Assembly: GCA_037042915.1 (NCBI GenBank)
Contig: CM073202.1
Coordinates: 3,410,001 to 3,474,000, forward strand
Length of the DNA stretch: 64,000 bases
Source: Auricularia sp. M13
Lineage: Eukaryota > Basidiomycota > Agaricomycetes > Auriculariales > Auriculariaceae
Direction: 5' to 3'
The position numbers and the translations under genes were made by a program. The notes under the pieces are model-generated. The model was not told the DNA's origin and ran no database searches. It was given only the letters and a program-made list of their open reading frames with translations. Of the stretch, positions 32,617 to 44,411 are shown one piece after another; within the stretch, counting starts at the first letter, position 1; each line of letters begins with the position of its first letter.

Positions 32617-35141
32617 ATGTTCGTTGCGCGGAGCATCCTCGCGCTCGCTGCTGTCGGTGCCGTGCAGGCCGTCAATATTGTGATCTCTAACGATGACGGT
32701 ACGCTTTAACGACGCACGATCTCCGTCTCATTGTAGCTGACCCGCGCTTGTGCTAGGTTGGGCGACGGCCAATATACGCGCGGCCTTCAGCGCGTTGACC
32801 AGCGCGGGGAATAAGGTACACTGCAACGCGTGTTTTTGATCACAATCGTTCCAGCTGACCATGTGCCTTACTGTAGGTCGTGTTGTCAGCGCCAGCATCG
32901 GGCAAGAGTGGGAGTGGCTCCCTCGACCTGCCCGCCGTACCCGTCCTTCTCGGATGCCAGTTCGACTCCTGCCCGCCCCTTTCGCCTTCCCATGGCTTCA
33001 ACGCGTCCAATCCGCGCATTAACTACGTGAACTCGTTCCCGTGCGTCTTGCCCAGCCTATGATTGCCAGCTCAGCACTGATTTGATACTGGCATGTGGAG
33101 GGTGACCGCGACGCTGTACGGCGTGCACACGCTCGCGCCAAAGTTCTTCGCCGGCGCGGCGCCGGACCTCGTCGTTACGGGTCCCAACGTGGGTGGCAAC
33201 ATCGGCTTTGTTACCGATTTCATTTCCGGCACAATGTGAGTGCCGGAGCATCTGAGAGGAATACGAGCTGAATTCCGCATCGGATAGTGGCGCGGCCAGC
33301 GCAGCCGCACTGGGGGGCATACCCGCCATCGGCTTCAGCGGGCAGACCGGCTCGCAGGAGGACTCGTTCCTTGCACTGCATCATGAAATCGGGAAAAAGA
33401 TGGTACTCTAATGTATACGGTTACATTGAAAATGGGCCTTTGAATTCCGTTACAGTCTATTATATTACGATCTAAGCCCGGTATCAGGCTGCCCGTGATC
33501 TTGCGGAGTCTTACATCCGCGGACTTTGGATGACAGGCACATGTAAACGACCATATGACTGAATTGGGTGTTACAGTGGATTATAGTCAGTGTAACCGGG
33601 AAGCATCCTGATCAGAAACATACATAGAGATTCAACCATGGGAATGCTTGTAGGCTGCAACACAGATACCTCCTCCTAATTCCTCCTAACATGTATCTGG
33701 ATATTTTAGAAGTTTTAATTGACTGGTACAGGAGAATTAAGTTCTGTTCTATGCAATATGCCGACATATATGCTGAGTCTAGCATCCGTCTATCTCCTCG
33801 GGCAGTTTATGATTATGCATCCGATTCCGTCTGCTGCCGGAACGGAACCTTATCCTGCGGAACTATTTGAGTCAACGAACCGCGGAGTCTGAAACGTACT
33901 TCAACTCTTTTTCCTCGCCGCATCTCGTCCAGCAAGTCCCTCCAGATCCACGCCCTCCACGACTCGTCATGTGTAGCGGCCCAAGATGTCCTCCATCAAG
34001 CCCAACCGCTGGTTTCTCGTCGTTCATCGCCTCAGGGTCCACACTTTGCCCTCCTCGTTGCTCTTTGCTGCTACTAGGCCTGCTTCGTTGCTGTTGTTCT
34101 GCTCGCTGGTATTAGGTTTACTTTGGCTCTTGCTGCTCGGGATGCCTTTTCCGCTGGTGGATTGCTTCACTGGTCCTGGTCTTGCTTCGTTCACTGGTTG
34201 ATACCGCTGTTATCGGAATCTTGATCTTCCTGGCTCGCCTCTTCCCTCCCTATGCATATACTGACCCCTTCTACGTTCAGTTTTCTTAGGCCATGACCAT
34301 GCACTTTCATGCGCTGTCGTCGTTCGCCGATCATGTATACCCACCATGTAGAGCTGATTTAACTATATACTTCCATCTATTCTACCTCTTGTACCGTTTC
34401 GTGACATGCGCAAGTGCAAAGACTATTTATCCCGAGCCGGATTATATGAGCGTGGTGCGTGTTCGGTCACTGGTGCCCAACGCAGTCCGTATCAATTGGT
34501 GGGCTTGTCACTGAGGTACCGGAATCAACCAGACCGCCGGTTAACTTGTATGCCGTCGAGCAGTGGACACTAGCTTGACAACTGGCTGACCGGCCTTCAA
34601 ATTGCTGGCCCAGGCTGACGAGATTCTGGTATCGTAAAGTTGAGTTTACTTTTAAAAGTAAGGGTCCGTCTCGCTTACATGCAATGTGAGAACTTGTAAG
34701 CAGTTCGGGACGTGCTAAGCAGTTACATTCAAATGTACTGCAATACAATGTTTTTCCCAATTTCATGATGTGCCCACCGCATACTCGGGTGTTTACGCGA
34801 GCCTCGCGACGGCGTTTGTCCAGCGCGTCGTCGCGGCGGGTAAGCCGTACCTCCCGGCCAACGTCATTCTCAGTGTAAACTTCCCCGCGGTCGACAAGAA
34901 TGGCGGGTGCACGAAGCCGAAGTTCGTGCTGACGCGTCAGACGAGCGCGAATTTGCTTGGGAAAGATGTACCCACGTGCGGGAGCGACCGCCTCCCGACA
35001 GAGGCTAGCGTCATCAACGGTGCAGGCTGCTTTGCAAGTGTTACGGTGCTGGATGCTGCTGGCAAGGTCGACGCGTGTGCAGCGGACCAGGCGAAGGTTC
35101 TGAACAAGTTGGGCTCTCTTTTGGTTTGTCTTCCACAGTAG
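32617..35141 (+). pseudogene. SurE-like secreted phosphatase, split by an inserted element
   Basis: Coding pieces: 32617..32698, 32757..32815, 32877..33040, 33101..33235, 33288..33378 and, after the insertion, 34773..35141. The sum is 900 nt, giving 299 aa, the usual size. SurE-family proteins are metal-dependent nucleotidase/phosphatases; fungal ones are often secreted. A signal peptide (SILALAAVGAVQA) is followed by the metal-binding VNIVISNDDG, VVLSAPASGKSGSGS, DLVVTGPNVGGNIG, GGIPAIGFSG and LPANVILSVNFP. Four 52-61 nt introns keep frame. At 33378 the coding sequence runs into an element whose sequence gives a stop at 33412, so as it stands the protein lacks its C-terminal ~123 residues. 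Confidence 0.85.
33379..34770. mobile_element. 1.39 kb inverted-repeat element inside the SurE-like gene
   Basis: It begins CATCATGAAATCGGGAAAAA (33379-33398) and ends with the complement, TTTTTCCCAATTTCATGATG (34751-34770), a 20-bp terminal inverted repeat with one mismatch. The flanking bases are TG on both sides; leaving one TG joins codon CTG (33376-33378) to CCC (34773) in frame. The interior is AT-richer than the host gene, and no transposase was recognised, so it is probably non-autonomous. The superfamily is not determined. Confidence 0.82.
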
Positions 35142-35325
35142 CAGGGTGCTAACATATTCCCTTCGTATTTTTGTTCATGGCACATGCGTTACAAATGATA
35201 CTATACCTCTTATCCCTAGTTCTTGCCTGGGTGTTCACCTGCAGCAATCCGCCGCCGACCGTTCGGGTAGACCAGCAACTCGGCGCTTGAGCGTCGTCGG
35301 AGCCCGGCAGTAAATCTTCGTTTCG

Positions 35326-37190
35326 TTGAACTCAAAACTCAACCTTCATCACATTGCGCAGCTGCAGTATAGCACCCCAAATGGGCATTCAACTCGACAT
35401 TGCTGCTGCGCTGCAGCTGCACCGCAGGCGAGCCGTGTTGCCTCTGAACATTCCCCCGCAATGCTCCTGCTGTCAACAGCCATTGCATGGTACGCCGTCC
35501 ATCGTAATGACAATAAGTCATTGCAGACTAACCTTGAACGTAGTCCAATTTGGCCGCGTCTGGATCACCCGTGCTCAGCGCGCGGCATCGTCTGCTCAGA
35601 CTACGACTCCTCAGCCGTGGGCATTGACTGTCGCCCGCCACATCGGTTCGTTTATCCAGCATTTGTGTCTAAGGTCAGCCTCATAGATGATATAGGTGAT
35701 GCTCCTGCCAGTCCTCGCGTGCAACCTTCCGCTGTCGACGTGGACTCCGGCGACAAGACTCCTATCTCGGTGAGCGCGATTGCCAGACTCGATGCCCGCG
35801 ATGCTGCTGGGTCTCTGCTTCCCATCCATACTGATGCTGGTGCTTGCCTCCATGACGTACCCCTGCCATTACCCTCGCCAGACGAGACCTTTGAACACGG
35901 CGCTGAACAGCAACTGCAGAACTCGACCTCGCAAGACAATCCCGTCGCAACCAGAGCCAGAGATATATATTCCCCATCGATATCTCCAACTCCTCTCGTT
36001 GATGACGCTGCAGCAATGGAGCCAGTGTCAATGGATACAAGCAAGGACCGATATTCTGCGGGCGGTCTCGTCTTCAAGTCGATCAGCGCTCTCCCAGAGC
36101 ATCGCAACTTCTCCTTTGAGGTAAATCAATGCGCATTCCTCTTGTGGCCATTGCTTATTGACATCGCGCCTCTCGAAAGGAGTATCGACTGCAGGCTCGC
36201 AAGCGCCGACGGCAGGTCAAACCCATGGACTGCGACTCCCCGGCCTTTATCGCGGCCGCACGGACCGGCCACACGAATTCTACCCTTCCAAATGGTACCC
36301 CAATCAACTTGAAGGAGGGACAGAGTGTGGATGGATACTACAGAGAAATCGACGAGGATAAGCTCCCGTCCGTGAGATGGGTCCTCTACAAGTCAATTAC
36401 GGCGGTCGTCTGCTTCAGGTCGCGCTCGTTTGAGGTCTGTCTCTGAAAGGTTCAGTGGCTTGACGGCGTGCTGATGGTCAACACCTGTGCAGGAGCTGCG
36501 CTTTTTCCATTATCAGCGAGGTCGCCTAGATTCACCCTCCACTACTGCTGTGCTCCCGTTTGCAAGCAACTTTCTCCCCAAACAGTACGAAGAATGGGAC
36601 CCGAACTGCCCCATGCGTCTGCTGCTATACGAATCGGAGGTCGCTAAAGTGGAACTGCTCTTCTGGTCTCCCGAAGTGAGTTCTCTCTTTCTCGTGGATG
36701 ATTGCGTCTCCTCACGACTCTATGTACTTGCAATTAAATTTCAGGAGCTGAGAGTGATTTATCATAAGAATGAGAATGGACCAGCACCTAGTGCGAGTGG
36801 TGTTGCATTTCCCCGGTGGACCGAGTTTATTGGCATCCGCACGCGCGTCCCAGAAGAGCAGGAGATCGACTGTCCTAAACCTGCTATGATTGTGCATACT
36901 TCCTCTTCCCCCATTGACCAGAAATCCTTGCCTCCGCCGCCACCGTCGACAGCAACAGTTGCTGGCAGTGATGGCCCGAAACCGAGGTGTGTGGTCTTCT
37001 GCGGTATGGCCAATGTGTTGTGCATTCCTCTTACAAAACTTGTTGGACTCGCAGATATGGATGGAAATATGCGACGGGGATGAGTTTCGCGGATGCGAAA
37101 CGCGCGCGCAAGGCTGTTAAGCGCAAGAAGTATAAGGAGCGACAACGTCAGAAGGATTTGCAACGGCACGAAGCTCAACGATCATATTAG
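35326..37190 (+). CDS. Protein of unknown function, multi-exon
   Basis: Exons 36180..36434, 36493..36675, 36745..36986 and 37055..37190 are well supported by 58-69 nt GT-AG introns with consistent phase. A first long exon ends at 36120 (intron 36121..36179). The 5' end is uncertain: an open frame from ATG 35326 runs to 36120, but a start at 35390 with an intron ending at about 35548 (a CTAAC branch site is present) is also possible. The protein has an acidic/Ser/Pro-rich N-terminal half, a basic segment (EYRLQARKRRRQVKP), then a folded-looking middle with VRWVLYKSITAVVCFRSRSF and VAKVELLFWSPE, and a strongly basic end (KRARKAVKRKKYKERQRQK). No domain recognised. The basic tail suggests a nucleic-acid or nuclear association, which is inference only. 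Confidence 0.6.
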
Positions 37191-37748
37191 CAAATGAAGC
37201 AAGCGCCTGCGTCGGGAGGATACTCGGAGAGTGCGAGCTGTATTTGTTTTTTCCATACACCGCGGAGGATGCAGTACAGTACATAAAAGCATCGTAGGCT
37301 AGTCCGTTGTCCGATATTATAGAACGACGTAGAGTTATTAAGGGCCTCTTGTTCTGAACGAGCGAGAGCGGGTGTGCCGGTCAGATTTTCCCTGTACTTG
37401 ACGTCGGCCGAGAAGTACAATGACTCTCAGTCAGTCAGGACAGTAGAGTTAATTTTTCTTTCAAAGTATTGTACAATACAGTACATTCTTTGGCCATTTT
37501 TGCAAACATGGCAGGCCATGGAGTCAGACAGACTCAGCACGTATGCCGTGCTCACCGCGGGATGCACTCGAGATGAGGTAAAGCAATACAACCTTAGATA
37601 GGTCCGCAAAGTTCCGAACCTAAGCGCCCGCTTTTGCTCCTGCTCATCACCCTCCTCTTGAGCCGAACCTGTGATAGCTATCCTGTGAGTATAGATGCAT
37701 ACTGGGCGCCTTTTGCTCATCATGGGTTACAGTCGCGCCACACACGTG

Positions 37749-39393
37749 ATGCTCAGTTTCGACCTCAGCGATACCACGCACTGGGCGGACCTGCTGAGTG
37801 CATTTGGCGCCAGACTGAGCGCCATTGACGAGTACGTCGAACCCTGCGGTGCTCCAGCCCACAGATGGCACTGATATTACCTTCCAAAGAGCGGCTGATG
37901 TCGAAGCAATTTTGCAGCTTACGATGACTAAGACTCTGCACCTCCTGCGCCTGGTAGCGTCCGATTGGAATCAAGGACACGACACCTTTCGGAATGTGCT
38001 GTCCCCCGAAATTTGGGCGTCGTGCTTCTCGTTCCTGTCGCTTGACGACTGCATTCACGCGTCGCACGTCTCGCGCTCGTGGCGCTCAACCGCTCTTGCG
38101 TTTCCCCGACTGTGGTCCCAGATCAATCTCCCTCTCAAACCATCCAATACGCGCTTGGGCCGGGCCACGACCCGACGGGCTTTGCCTCGCGTCCTCAGTA
38201 TGGCTATATCGCGCGCCTGCCAGTGTCCCCTTGACATTTCTATCACCGGCGAAGGCGTGGACTTCTCGCTCGGTGAATCCGCAGATGTATTATGCCAGCA
38301 CATGCATCATATTCGGTCCCTTTCGTTGATAGAGGTTCCACCAGACCTGCTGGCCCAGCCTGCTCCGTTGTTGGAGGACTTGGCTATCGCAGACTGCAGT
38401 GCTATCCCCGAAGATCTTTGTGGGGGTACTCAGGGTCGGCTCCGCCGCTTGAGACTCGACTATTTATGGCTTCCAGCTGCCTGTCCAGCCCTCTGCACTA
38501 TCACGCATCTAACGGCAGGCCTCGCTCCCAGCTGGATACATCACGAATCGCACGGACCGACTTTGAAGCTGCTTTTCGAGCTGATGCCGCGCCTGGAGTC
38601 CCTCGCTCTTAGCGGTCTCACCCTGATGAACCATGTGTTTCTCCCTTCGGGTCCTGCACCCCCGACTCTGCAGACCCTTGCAATCGAGGGCAACGGTTTC
38701 GATCTTGCAAAATTCGTCGCGGCATGGAAAACGGAATCGCTGCGCGACATCACAATCACCACCCTCCTAAAGGAATTCATAAAATGCGACTCACGTGCAC
38801 TGTTCGAGGGAGCTCTCACATTGGAAGTCGATGTGAAGTCCCGCTTACGCCTCCGAGTTTCAAGTCTACACAACGGGCCGAATGGGACGAGCGGTACGAC
38901 ATGCACGCTCATATTCGGCGACGCAACTGAGGGAATCAACCGCATGTGGGACGCCATGTGGCCCATTATACATAACCGAGATGAACTCGCCGGCCTACGC
39001 GACTTTGCTGGCCCGGCGGCGCTTTTGTGTGCGTTGTACTTCTTTCACCGCGACCCGCCTGCCGCGACGTCGCTTTTCGGCCAGCTGCAATGTCTGCGCC
39101 CCTCCGCGCGACTACGGCACAATCCATCTTCTGGAGCCGCTACAGATGCAGACGGCGCTCTAGAGCCTGAACTCATAGCCTTGCTCAAGAATGCGTCGGG
39201 ACACGGCATTTCCCTCATTGAAATCAGCATCGAGTCAGCTATTCCCTTCCTTCCGGCGGATGCGGGAAGAATTGTGACCGAAGTCGTTGCGTGTGTGAAG
39301 AATCGCTGTGAAGTTGTCGTTAGGGGTATCCCGAGCGCTGTTACGCAGCACGCGGATGTGGGCTTCAATCGGATCACGTTTGTCGAGACTTGA
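37749..39393 (+). CDS. F-box/LRR protein (intact)
   Basis: Two exons: join(37749..37831,37890..39393), 528 aa. The 58-nt intron places a ~28-residue leader before AADVEAILQL, matching the layout of the other cluster members. The F-box is at about residues 66-102 (LSPEIWASCFSFLSL, then ASHVSRSWRSTALAFPRLW). The LRR-like body carries the cluster markers HMHHIRSL, LPAACPALCTITHLTAGL, LPSGPAPPTLQTLAIEG and FEGALTLEVDV. The C-terminal end is VVRGIPSAVTQHADVGFNRI. Expected role: substrate receptor of an SCF ubiquitin ligase; the substrate is unknown. It is the closest intact relative of the relic at 42539-44034. Confidence 0.88.
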
Positions 39394-40218
39394 TCTGTAT
39401 TAGATGTTTTCCGTGAAATGGAAAAGTTCTGCAAAGCAACGATGAGCTTTCTGAACTGCGGACCATCCGTTTAGCGTCTTCACCAGGGCGAAGCGCCAGC
39501 GCAGACCCGAATTACCCTGTCATTGTTGCACAACGTCAGTCTTCGTCTGGCACTCATCCTCGCTCGTATCGGTCACAGTTCCGAGTGCGCCCGACTTGCC
39601 GAGGACCATCTCTAAATGTTGGGAAAGTATTGTACATGATCTAAACCAGCACAACGTCCCGTGCAACGCCCGCGAGGTTCGCGCTAACAGTGCAAGGGTC
39701 AATGCTCGCCGAGCCGGTGATGCGCAATGTGCGCAGCTGGGCGCCGCAGAGGTTCTCACTGACGCAGTGCCTCAGCTGAGCGCAATCGAGGACGGCATAT
39801 TTCTCCAGTGCGACCTCGAGCGCGTCCAACTTCAGTACCTCCATCCTGCCAGGAGAGAAATCGAGCGGGTGGAAGATGCTGAGACGCAGCGTCTTCAGCT
39901 CGGGAAGATGCCAGCACAGGTCTTGCTCTAGCAGCCTCTTGAACATGCTCGAAGGTAACCCAAATGACTCGAGACGTGAGAAGCTGGGCAGAAGCGGCGG
40001 GAGGATGGGAAAAGCGACTTCGCGCGTGGGCGTGAGGGCGAATGCGACATCGACGCGCCTTGTCGCGGCGTCAGCACCGGTGGCGTCGATGATGAAGCGT
40101 CGTCCAAAGACGGAGCAGACGTCGAAGCTGCACAATTCTACGCCGGTGAGGTACGTGGATAAGTCCAGCGTGGATGCGCAGCCCAGGAGCGTAATAGGCC
40201 CCCGGAAAGCTCCGGTAG

Positions 40219-40288
40219 AGCTCCCATCTAAACGCCGTGCAAATCGGCCGCTCGGGGAGCCGAATGCTCTATCTAAACGCCGTCACAT
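40219..40288 (+). repeat. Subterminal direct repeat of the MITE, left
   Basis: CTCCCATCTAAACGCCGTGC, a GC-rich spacer, then ATCTAAACGCCGTCACAT. The related block is at 40811-40867, same orientation. Confidence 0.8.
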
Positions 40289-40810
40289 TACTGTTGGAGA
40301 GGCCACCATGTCCCAGGTAAACGACGTCAGATTTTAACCGTGGTCCGGCGAAGCCGGCCGCAAAATTTGAACTCTCAGCAATCAACTGTGGTGAGATCGA
40401 CATCTCATTCACTCGTGGTGCACCTAATGCCTGTATTGGCTGGGAAACGGTCACCACCACCACTCTGTGTTGTGGTGGAGTGGAGCCAGTGGAACCACGT
40501 TCCGATCATATAAAAGTAGGGAAGCCTGCTCCTGAGTCGAGACAGCGTTCCCTCTGGCTCTGGAATAGGGGATTCTCTAAGTAGGTCATTAAGCCGATGG
40601 TTGAAGACGAGGCACATACGTCGAATGAGTTGTTTGACTAGCTGGTGTCTATTTTTGCAGATTTCTGGTAATATTTCAGCTGCATATTTCACATATTGGT
40701 ATCCCTAGCGCTTGAACTGATTTTTTCTGCAGTGCAGGGAGCTGTATAGCCTGTGCAGCAACGATGAGGGCGCGTGGAAACTTTTTCGGATGAAACCGGA
40801 AAATGCCGAT

Positions 40811-40867
40811 GCTCCATGTAAACACCGTGCAAAACGGGCCCTCTGGGAGGTCTAAACGCCGTCACAT
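40811..40867 (+). repeat. Subterminal direct repeat of the MITE, right
   Basis: GCTCCATGTAAACACCGTGC, a shorter GC-rich spacer, then GTCTAAACGCCGTCACAT, matching 40219-40288. Confidence 0.8.
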
Positions 40868-42538
40868 CGCGCCTGGCAGCGGATGGGACATCTCATGGAC
40901 CTTTCCGGGGGCCTAGCGTAATGTTTGCGATGCTCGAGTCGGACCACGCGCTGAGGTGTCGGCTAAAATCGACCGCCCATCCCTTGCATGCGATGAGCTC
41001 GACGTTTGTCAGCGTAGATGGTACACGACCCGAGGGAAGCTGCGTGCTGTTCTGGATATTTTCGAGGCGCAGATACTCGAGCCGCGGGCAGAGGTCGAAG
41101 AGCCTGTCGACGTTTGACGCGGACCATCGGGCGAGGACGCCGGTGAAGCGTGTGATGGAGACCAGAGCAGAACACGACGCAGGAAGGGCGAAGTTCTCCA
41201 GATGAACGTCGCGCAGACGCGGCGCGTGTTCCCCAAGAAAAGCGGGCGAGAGTTCTGCAACGGCGGTGCCGCAATTGGGCGCGAGCTTCAGCACTTCCAG
41301 CATCGGCGCGTGCTTCAGAAAGGCAGGGGCGGACCCAGCCAGGTTGCACGAGATCGAGCGGATATGAAACATGTGCGCGGCGATGGCGTGCTCGATGTTA
41401 GGGATAATCTGAGCGCTGCCAGTGCTGCTAGTGCGCAGCGCAAAGTCCACAGGGCGGGCCCGAGAGCGGCCCAGCAATTCGTGCAGCGCGTCCGCTACGG
41501 TATCAAATGGCTTCAACTGGACACGGTTCCACAAGTCTGGAGCGCCAAGTGCTGCCGAGCGCCAGTACCGCGAAACGTGGGACGCGATGACGAGGTCCTG
41601 GAACGGGAGATGTCGAAAGCAGCTGGTCAGGACCTCGGGAGGGAGCCATGGAACCGTGGATTGCAAGTTCCAGTGGTCGGCGACGCTCGCGATCACGTTT
41701 AGCGCGGCGAACTCGACGGCGCGCACGATTTTTCGCGCGTCTCCCGCGCTGTCCATGAGAAGAAACCCTGTCAGGATATGTATGGCAACGAAAAATTTCT
41801 CGGCGCACCAAGAGACGTCGCGGAGTGCGTCCAGGAGGACGTCACGAATTCTGCTCGTGAGCGCATGGTGGTGGTGAGGAGCAAGAGCCATTGACAGACG
41901 GTCAACAAGCAAGCTGGGCACGATCTTCACGTCTGGGCCGCTGCTGGCAGCGATTGACGTGCGCTTGGGACATTGAGTACGGATGCAGCCCCGTGCTTGA
42001 CGTCAATCCTCGAGGCTGCAATGCGTCGCTGGGACAGATCGGGTCAACGGCTGCAATTTGCACCTTTCGCTGACGATGCTGTGGCGATGGAAGCCGGACG
42101 GTGTTTTGGATCATCGTGCGTGGTATCAAATGCGCGGCGCCATTTCAGGCGCATGTGTGAGGCGGGCATGGTGACGGCACGGAAGAGACGCAGCGGAGTT
42201 GACAACGGTAATTATAACTTGGCTTTGCCGATAACAAACCGGTAAGCAGCGGCCCTTCTTCGACTGTTGCTACATACGTGACTATTCTCTAATCATCTTT
42301 GCTGTTGCCACCGTGGCTGTTGCACGCTGACCTGCGTTTCCAGTCGCCTTCAATGTGCGCCGTGAACGACTGTCACCTACTGCAGTGCAATACCAGCGCC
42401 AGCCATGTTGACTGGGAACCACAACGATCGCGAGCCGGCGCATTGCTTCGTACCCAAGGAGGACGTCAAGGTGCACCCATCCACTATCGAATGGTGCGTC
42501 GACACGCTCAGGAGCATATCTTTCTATGATAAACTTGG

Positions 42539-44034
42539 ATGATTCTTAGTGCGCTGGATGGCGAAACAGTTCTCCACCCTGCACTGAGCAAACCGCTACA
42601 CAAGCTTCAACGACTGCGCTCGCCGTCAGCTGCTACAGTTCCCCCAGAGGTCCTGGCTTCCTGCTTCGCATTTCTGTCCTTCTGCGAATGCATAAAGGTA
42701 TCTCATGTTTCTCGTTCCTGGCGCGGAGCTGATCTCGCCTTTCCCCGACTCTGGTACCACTGATCGAGATTCCTATGCGGCAATTCGGCGCGATGCAGGG
42801 GTTCAAATCGCCACCACCAACTATGGGAGACCGCAATGGTCTGCGTTGCGCAGAAATTCTGAAATTAGCTATCTCGCGTTCGGGCCAGTGTCTTCTGGAT
42901 ATTCATATCGGTCGGGAAGCTGCAGATGCCCTAGGCGAAGCTGTGGCTCTCCTTGCGGACAACATGTACCGTGTGCGCTCGCTTTCATGGCCTCATTCAC
43001 TGCCGGACGAGCTCCTTCGTCGGTCTGCTCCTCTGCTGCAGGATTTGCGCTGCGAGCTTCTGACTCACCTGCCTCTCGATCTCTGCGCGGCTGCATGCGC
43101 CGACTTCATGATTTCAGCCTCCGGCTACCGCCTGCGTGTCCAGCGCTGAGCCATTACACACCTCACAGCGGGCCTCGGTTGGGCCGTCCGCCAGCCTCGG
43201 GCTCAACTGTTGGGCTTGGAGCGGATGTTTGAGCTGATGCCCGTCCTGGAATCTCTCGCGCTGAGTGAGATCTCCTGTGCATATCTTCATCTTCCCTCTG
43301 GCCCGGCGCCCAGGACGCTTACGCATCTCGCGCTGGAGGACACCTCTCCGTCTTTCGACATTGTGCTATATGTTCGTCTCTGGCGCACGGAGGAGTTGCG
43401 CACCGTCGAGATCACGTGGCGCCTGACCCATTTTCTCCACCTTCGGTCGCACGTCCTCTTCGGTGGCGCGACGGCGATCTCGTTTGCAGTCACCCATGCA
43501 GCCCTGTAAATATGCACCACGCCGGGATGCGACACAGCCGGTCGCGCTGCTGGCTTGGCATCGACCTGCACACCCCTCAAAGCCGGGATCTTGAGCGACG
43601 TCTTTTCCACTGCCAGCAACATTCTTATCATGTTCGTCGACTCAACGCGATTACGAGAGATCTCTGGGCCCGTGGCGCTACTTGACGCGGCTCTGGATTT
43701 CGACGAGCAGGACTAGCGTGCGCTTCAATGTGTGCGCATCACCATGGAGAAGAGACACGCTGCTCCTCGCCATGAGGAGGACAGGTCGGAGCTCGAGTGT
43801 GATTAGCTCGAGTTCCTGCGGAGATTCCGACCGGTACAATTGTCCCATATCGCAATCGACTTCACAGCAGACCCGCCGTCGAAGCTCGAGCATTCGGATG
43901 CTGTGCGACTGGCCGCTGCTCTGGAAGCTATCATCGTGCAGGGGCCAGTTTCCGTCGTTGTAACAGGATTCGCAGCGACTTGCGTGCAGGGTCTTGGAGT
44001 TGGTCAGACCAGTATCATTTTTGTGGAGACGTAG
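42539..44034 (+). pseudogene. Frameshifted F-box/LRR relic
   Basis: Pieces in order resemble the gene at 37749-39393: F-box VPPEVLASCFAFLSFCECIK then VSHVSRSWRGADLAFPRLWY (42620-42760), ILKLAISRSGQCLLDIHIG and NMYRVRSLSWP in another frame (42860-43010), RLPPACPALSHYT in a third (about 43120), MFELMPVLESLALSEIS and LPSGPAPRTLTHLALED (43220-43340), and a C-terminal VTGFAATCVQGLGVGQTSII ending FVET (43960-44034). At least two frameshifts (near 42765 and 43110-43200) and in-frame stops at 43147 and 43507 prevent a single product. Confidence 0.85.
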
Positions 44035-44411
44035 TTTGTCTATCTGCCCGCAATCATTACACTTGCTGTTGTGTATATCGTTTGATGCCAGTCAGCATAC
44101 AAAGCTGGACCGTTGTGCAGAGCGGATCTCGACCGGAAAACTCAGTGCATGAGCTTGCGAATTATAAGAATGGACCTTTGAAGCCTAGGGGCATTGAAAC
44201 GTCAAGAATACCGGTGTTTCACGCGACAGTCATTCTCTAAAGGCGCACAATGGGTATCTGGAAAGTCTTCAAAGCTCCAATAGAAACTAGTCGGTCTATC
44301 TAATGACATACATGAAACCTTCACCTCGTGCACCTACCTGAATATTAAGCTACAATCCCTATTTCGGGTCATCCATTTGTCCCTGCGATCGTTAACGAGC
44401 GCGCGAAGACG

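Larger units (their letters stand above)
40196..40914. mobile_element. 719-bp hAT-like MITE with 8-bp target-site duplication
   Basis: The ends are AGGCCCCCGGAAAG (40196-40209) and its complement CTTTCCGGGGGCCT (40901-40914), a perfect 14-bp terminal inverted repeat. Flanking AGCGTAAT at 40188-40195 and 40915-40922 is an exact 8-bp target-site duplication, the size typical of hAT elements. No transposase is encoded. Just inside each end is a ~60 bp block in direct orientation (40219-40288 and 40811-40867). Confidence 0.92.
39641..41891 (-). pseudogene. F-box/LRR gene interrupted by a MITE
   Basis: The N-terminal part reads from ATG 41891 to 40915: F-box WLPPEVLTSCFRHLPF then ASHVSRYWRSAALGAPDLW, LRR markers HMFHIRSISCN, LPASCSALVSITRFTG and LPSGRVPSTLTNV. 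The C-terminal part is 40187..39641: SRLESFGLPSSMFKRLL, PELKTLRL and a terminal VSANLAGVARDVVLV. Joining 41891..40915 to 40187..39641 gives 1524 nt, 508 codons with stop, the usual length. Between them is a 719-bp element plus an 8-bp duplicated target. As it stands the reading frame ends in the element at about 40893, losing ~180 residues. An upstream exon before 41891 may exist. Confidence 0.85.

Noticed and set aside
33379-34770. Treating the SurE insertion as a normal long intron
   Set aside because: No GT donor at the left edge or AG acceptor at the right edge, and 20-bp inverted terminal repeats mark the exact ends.
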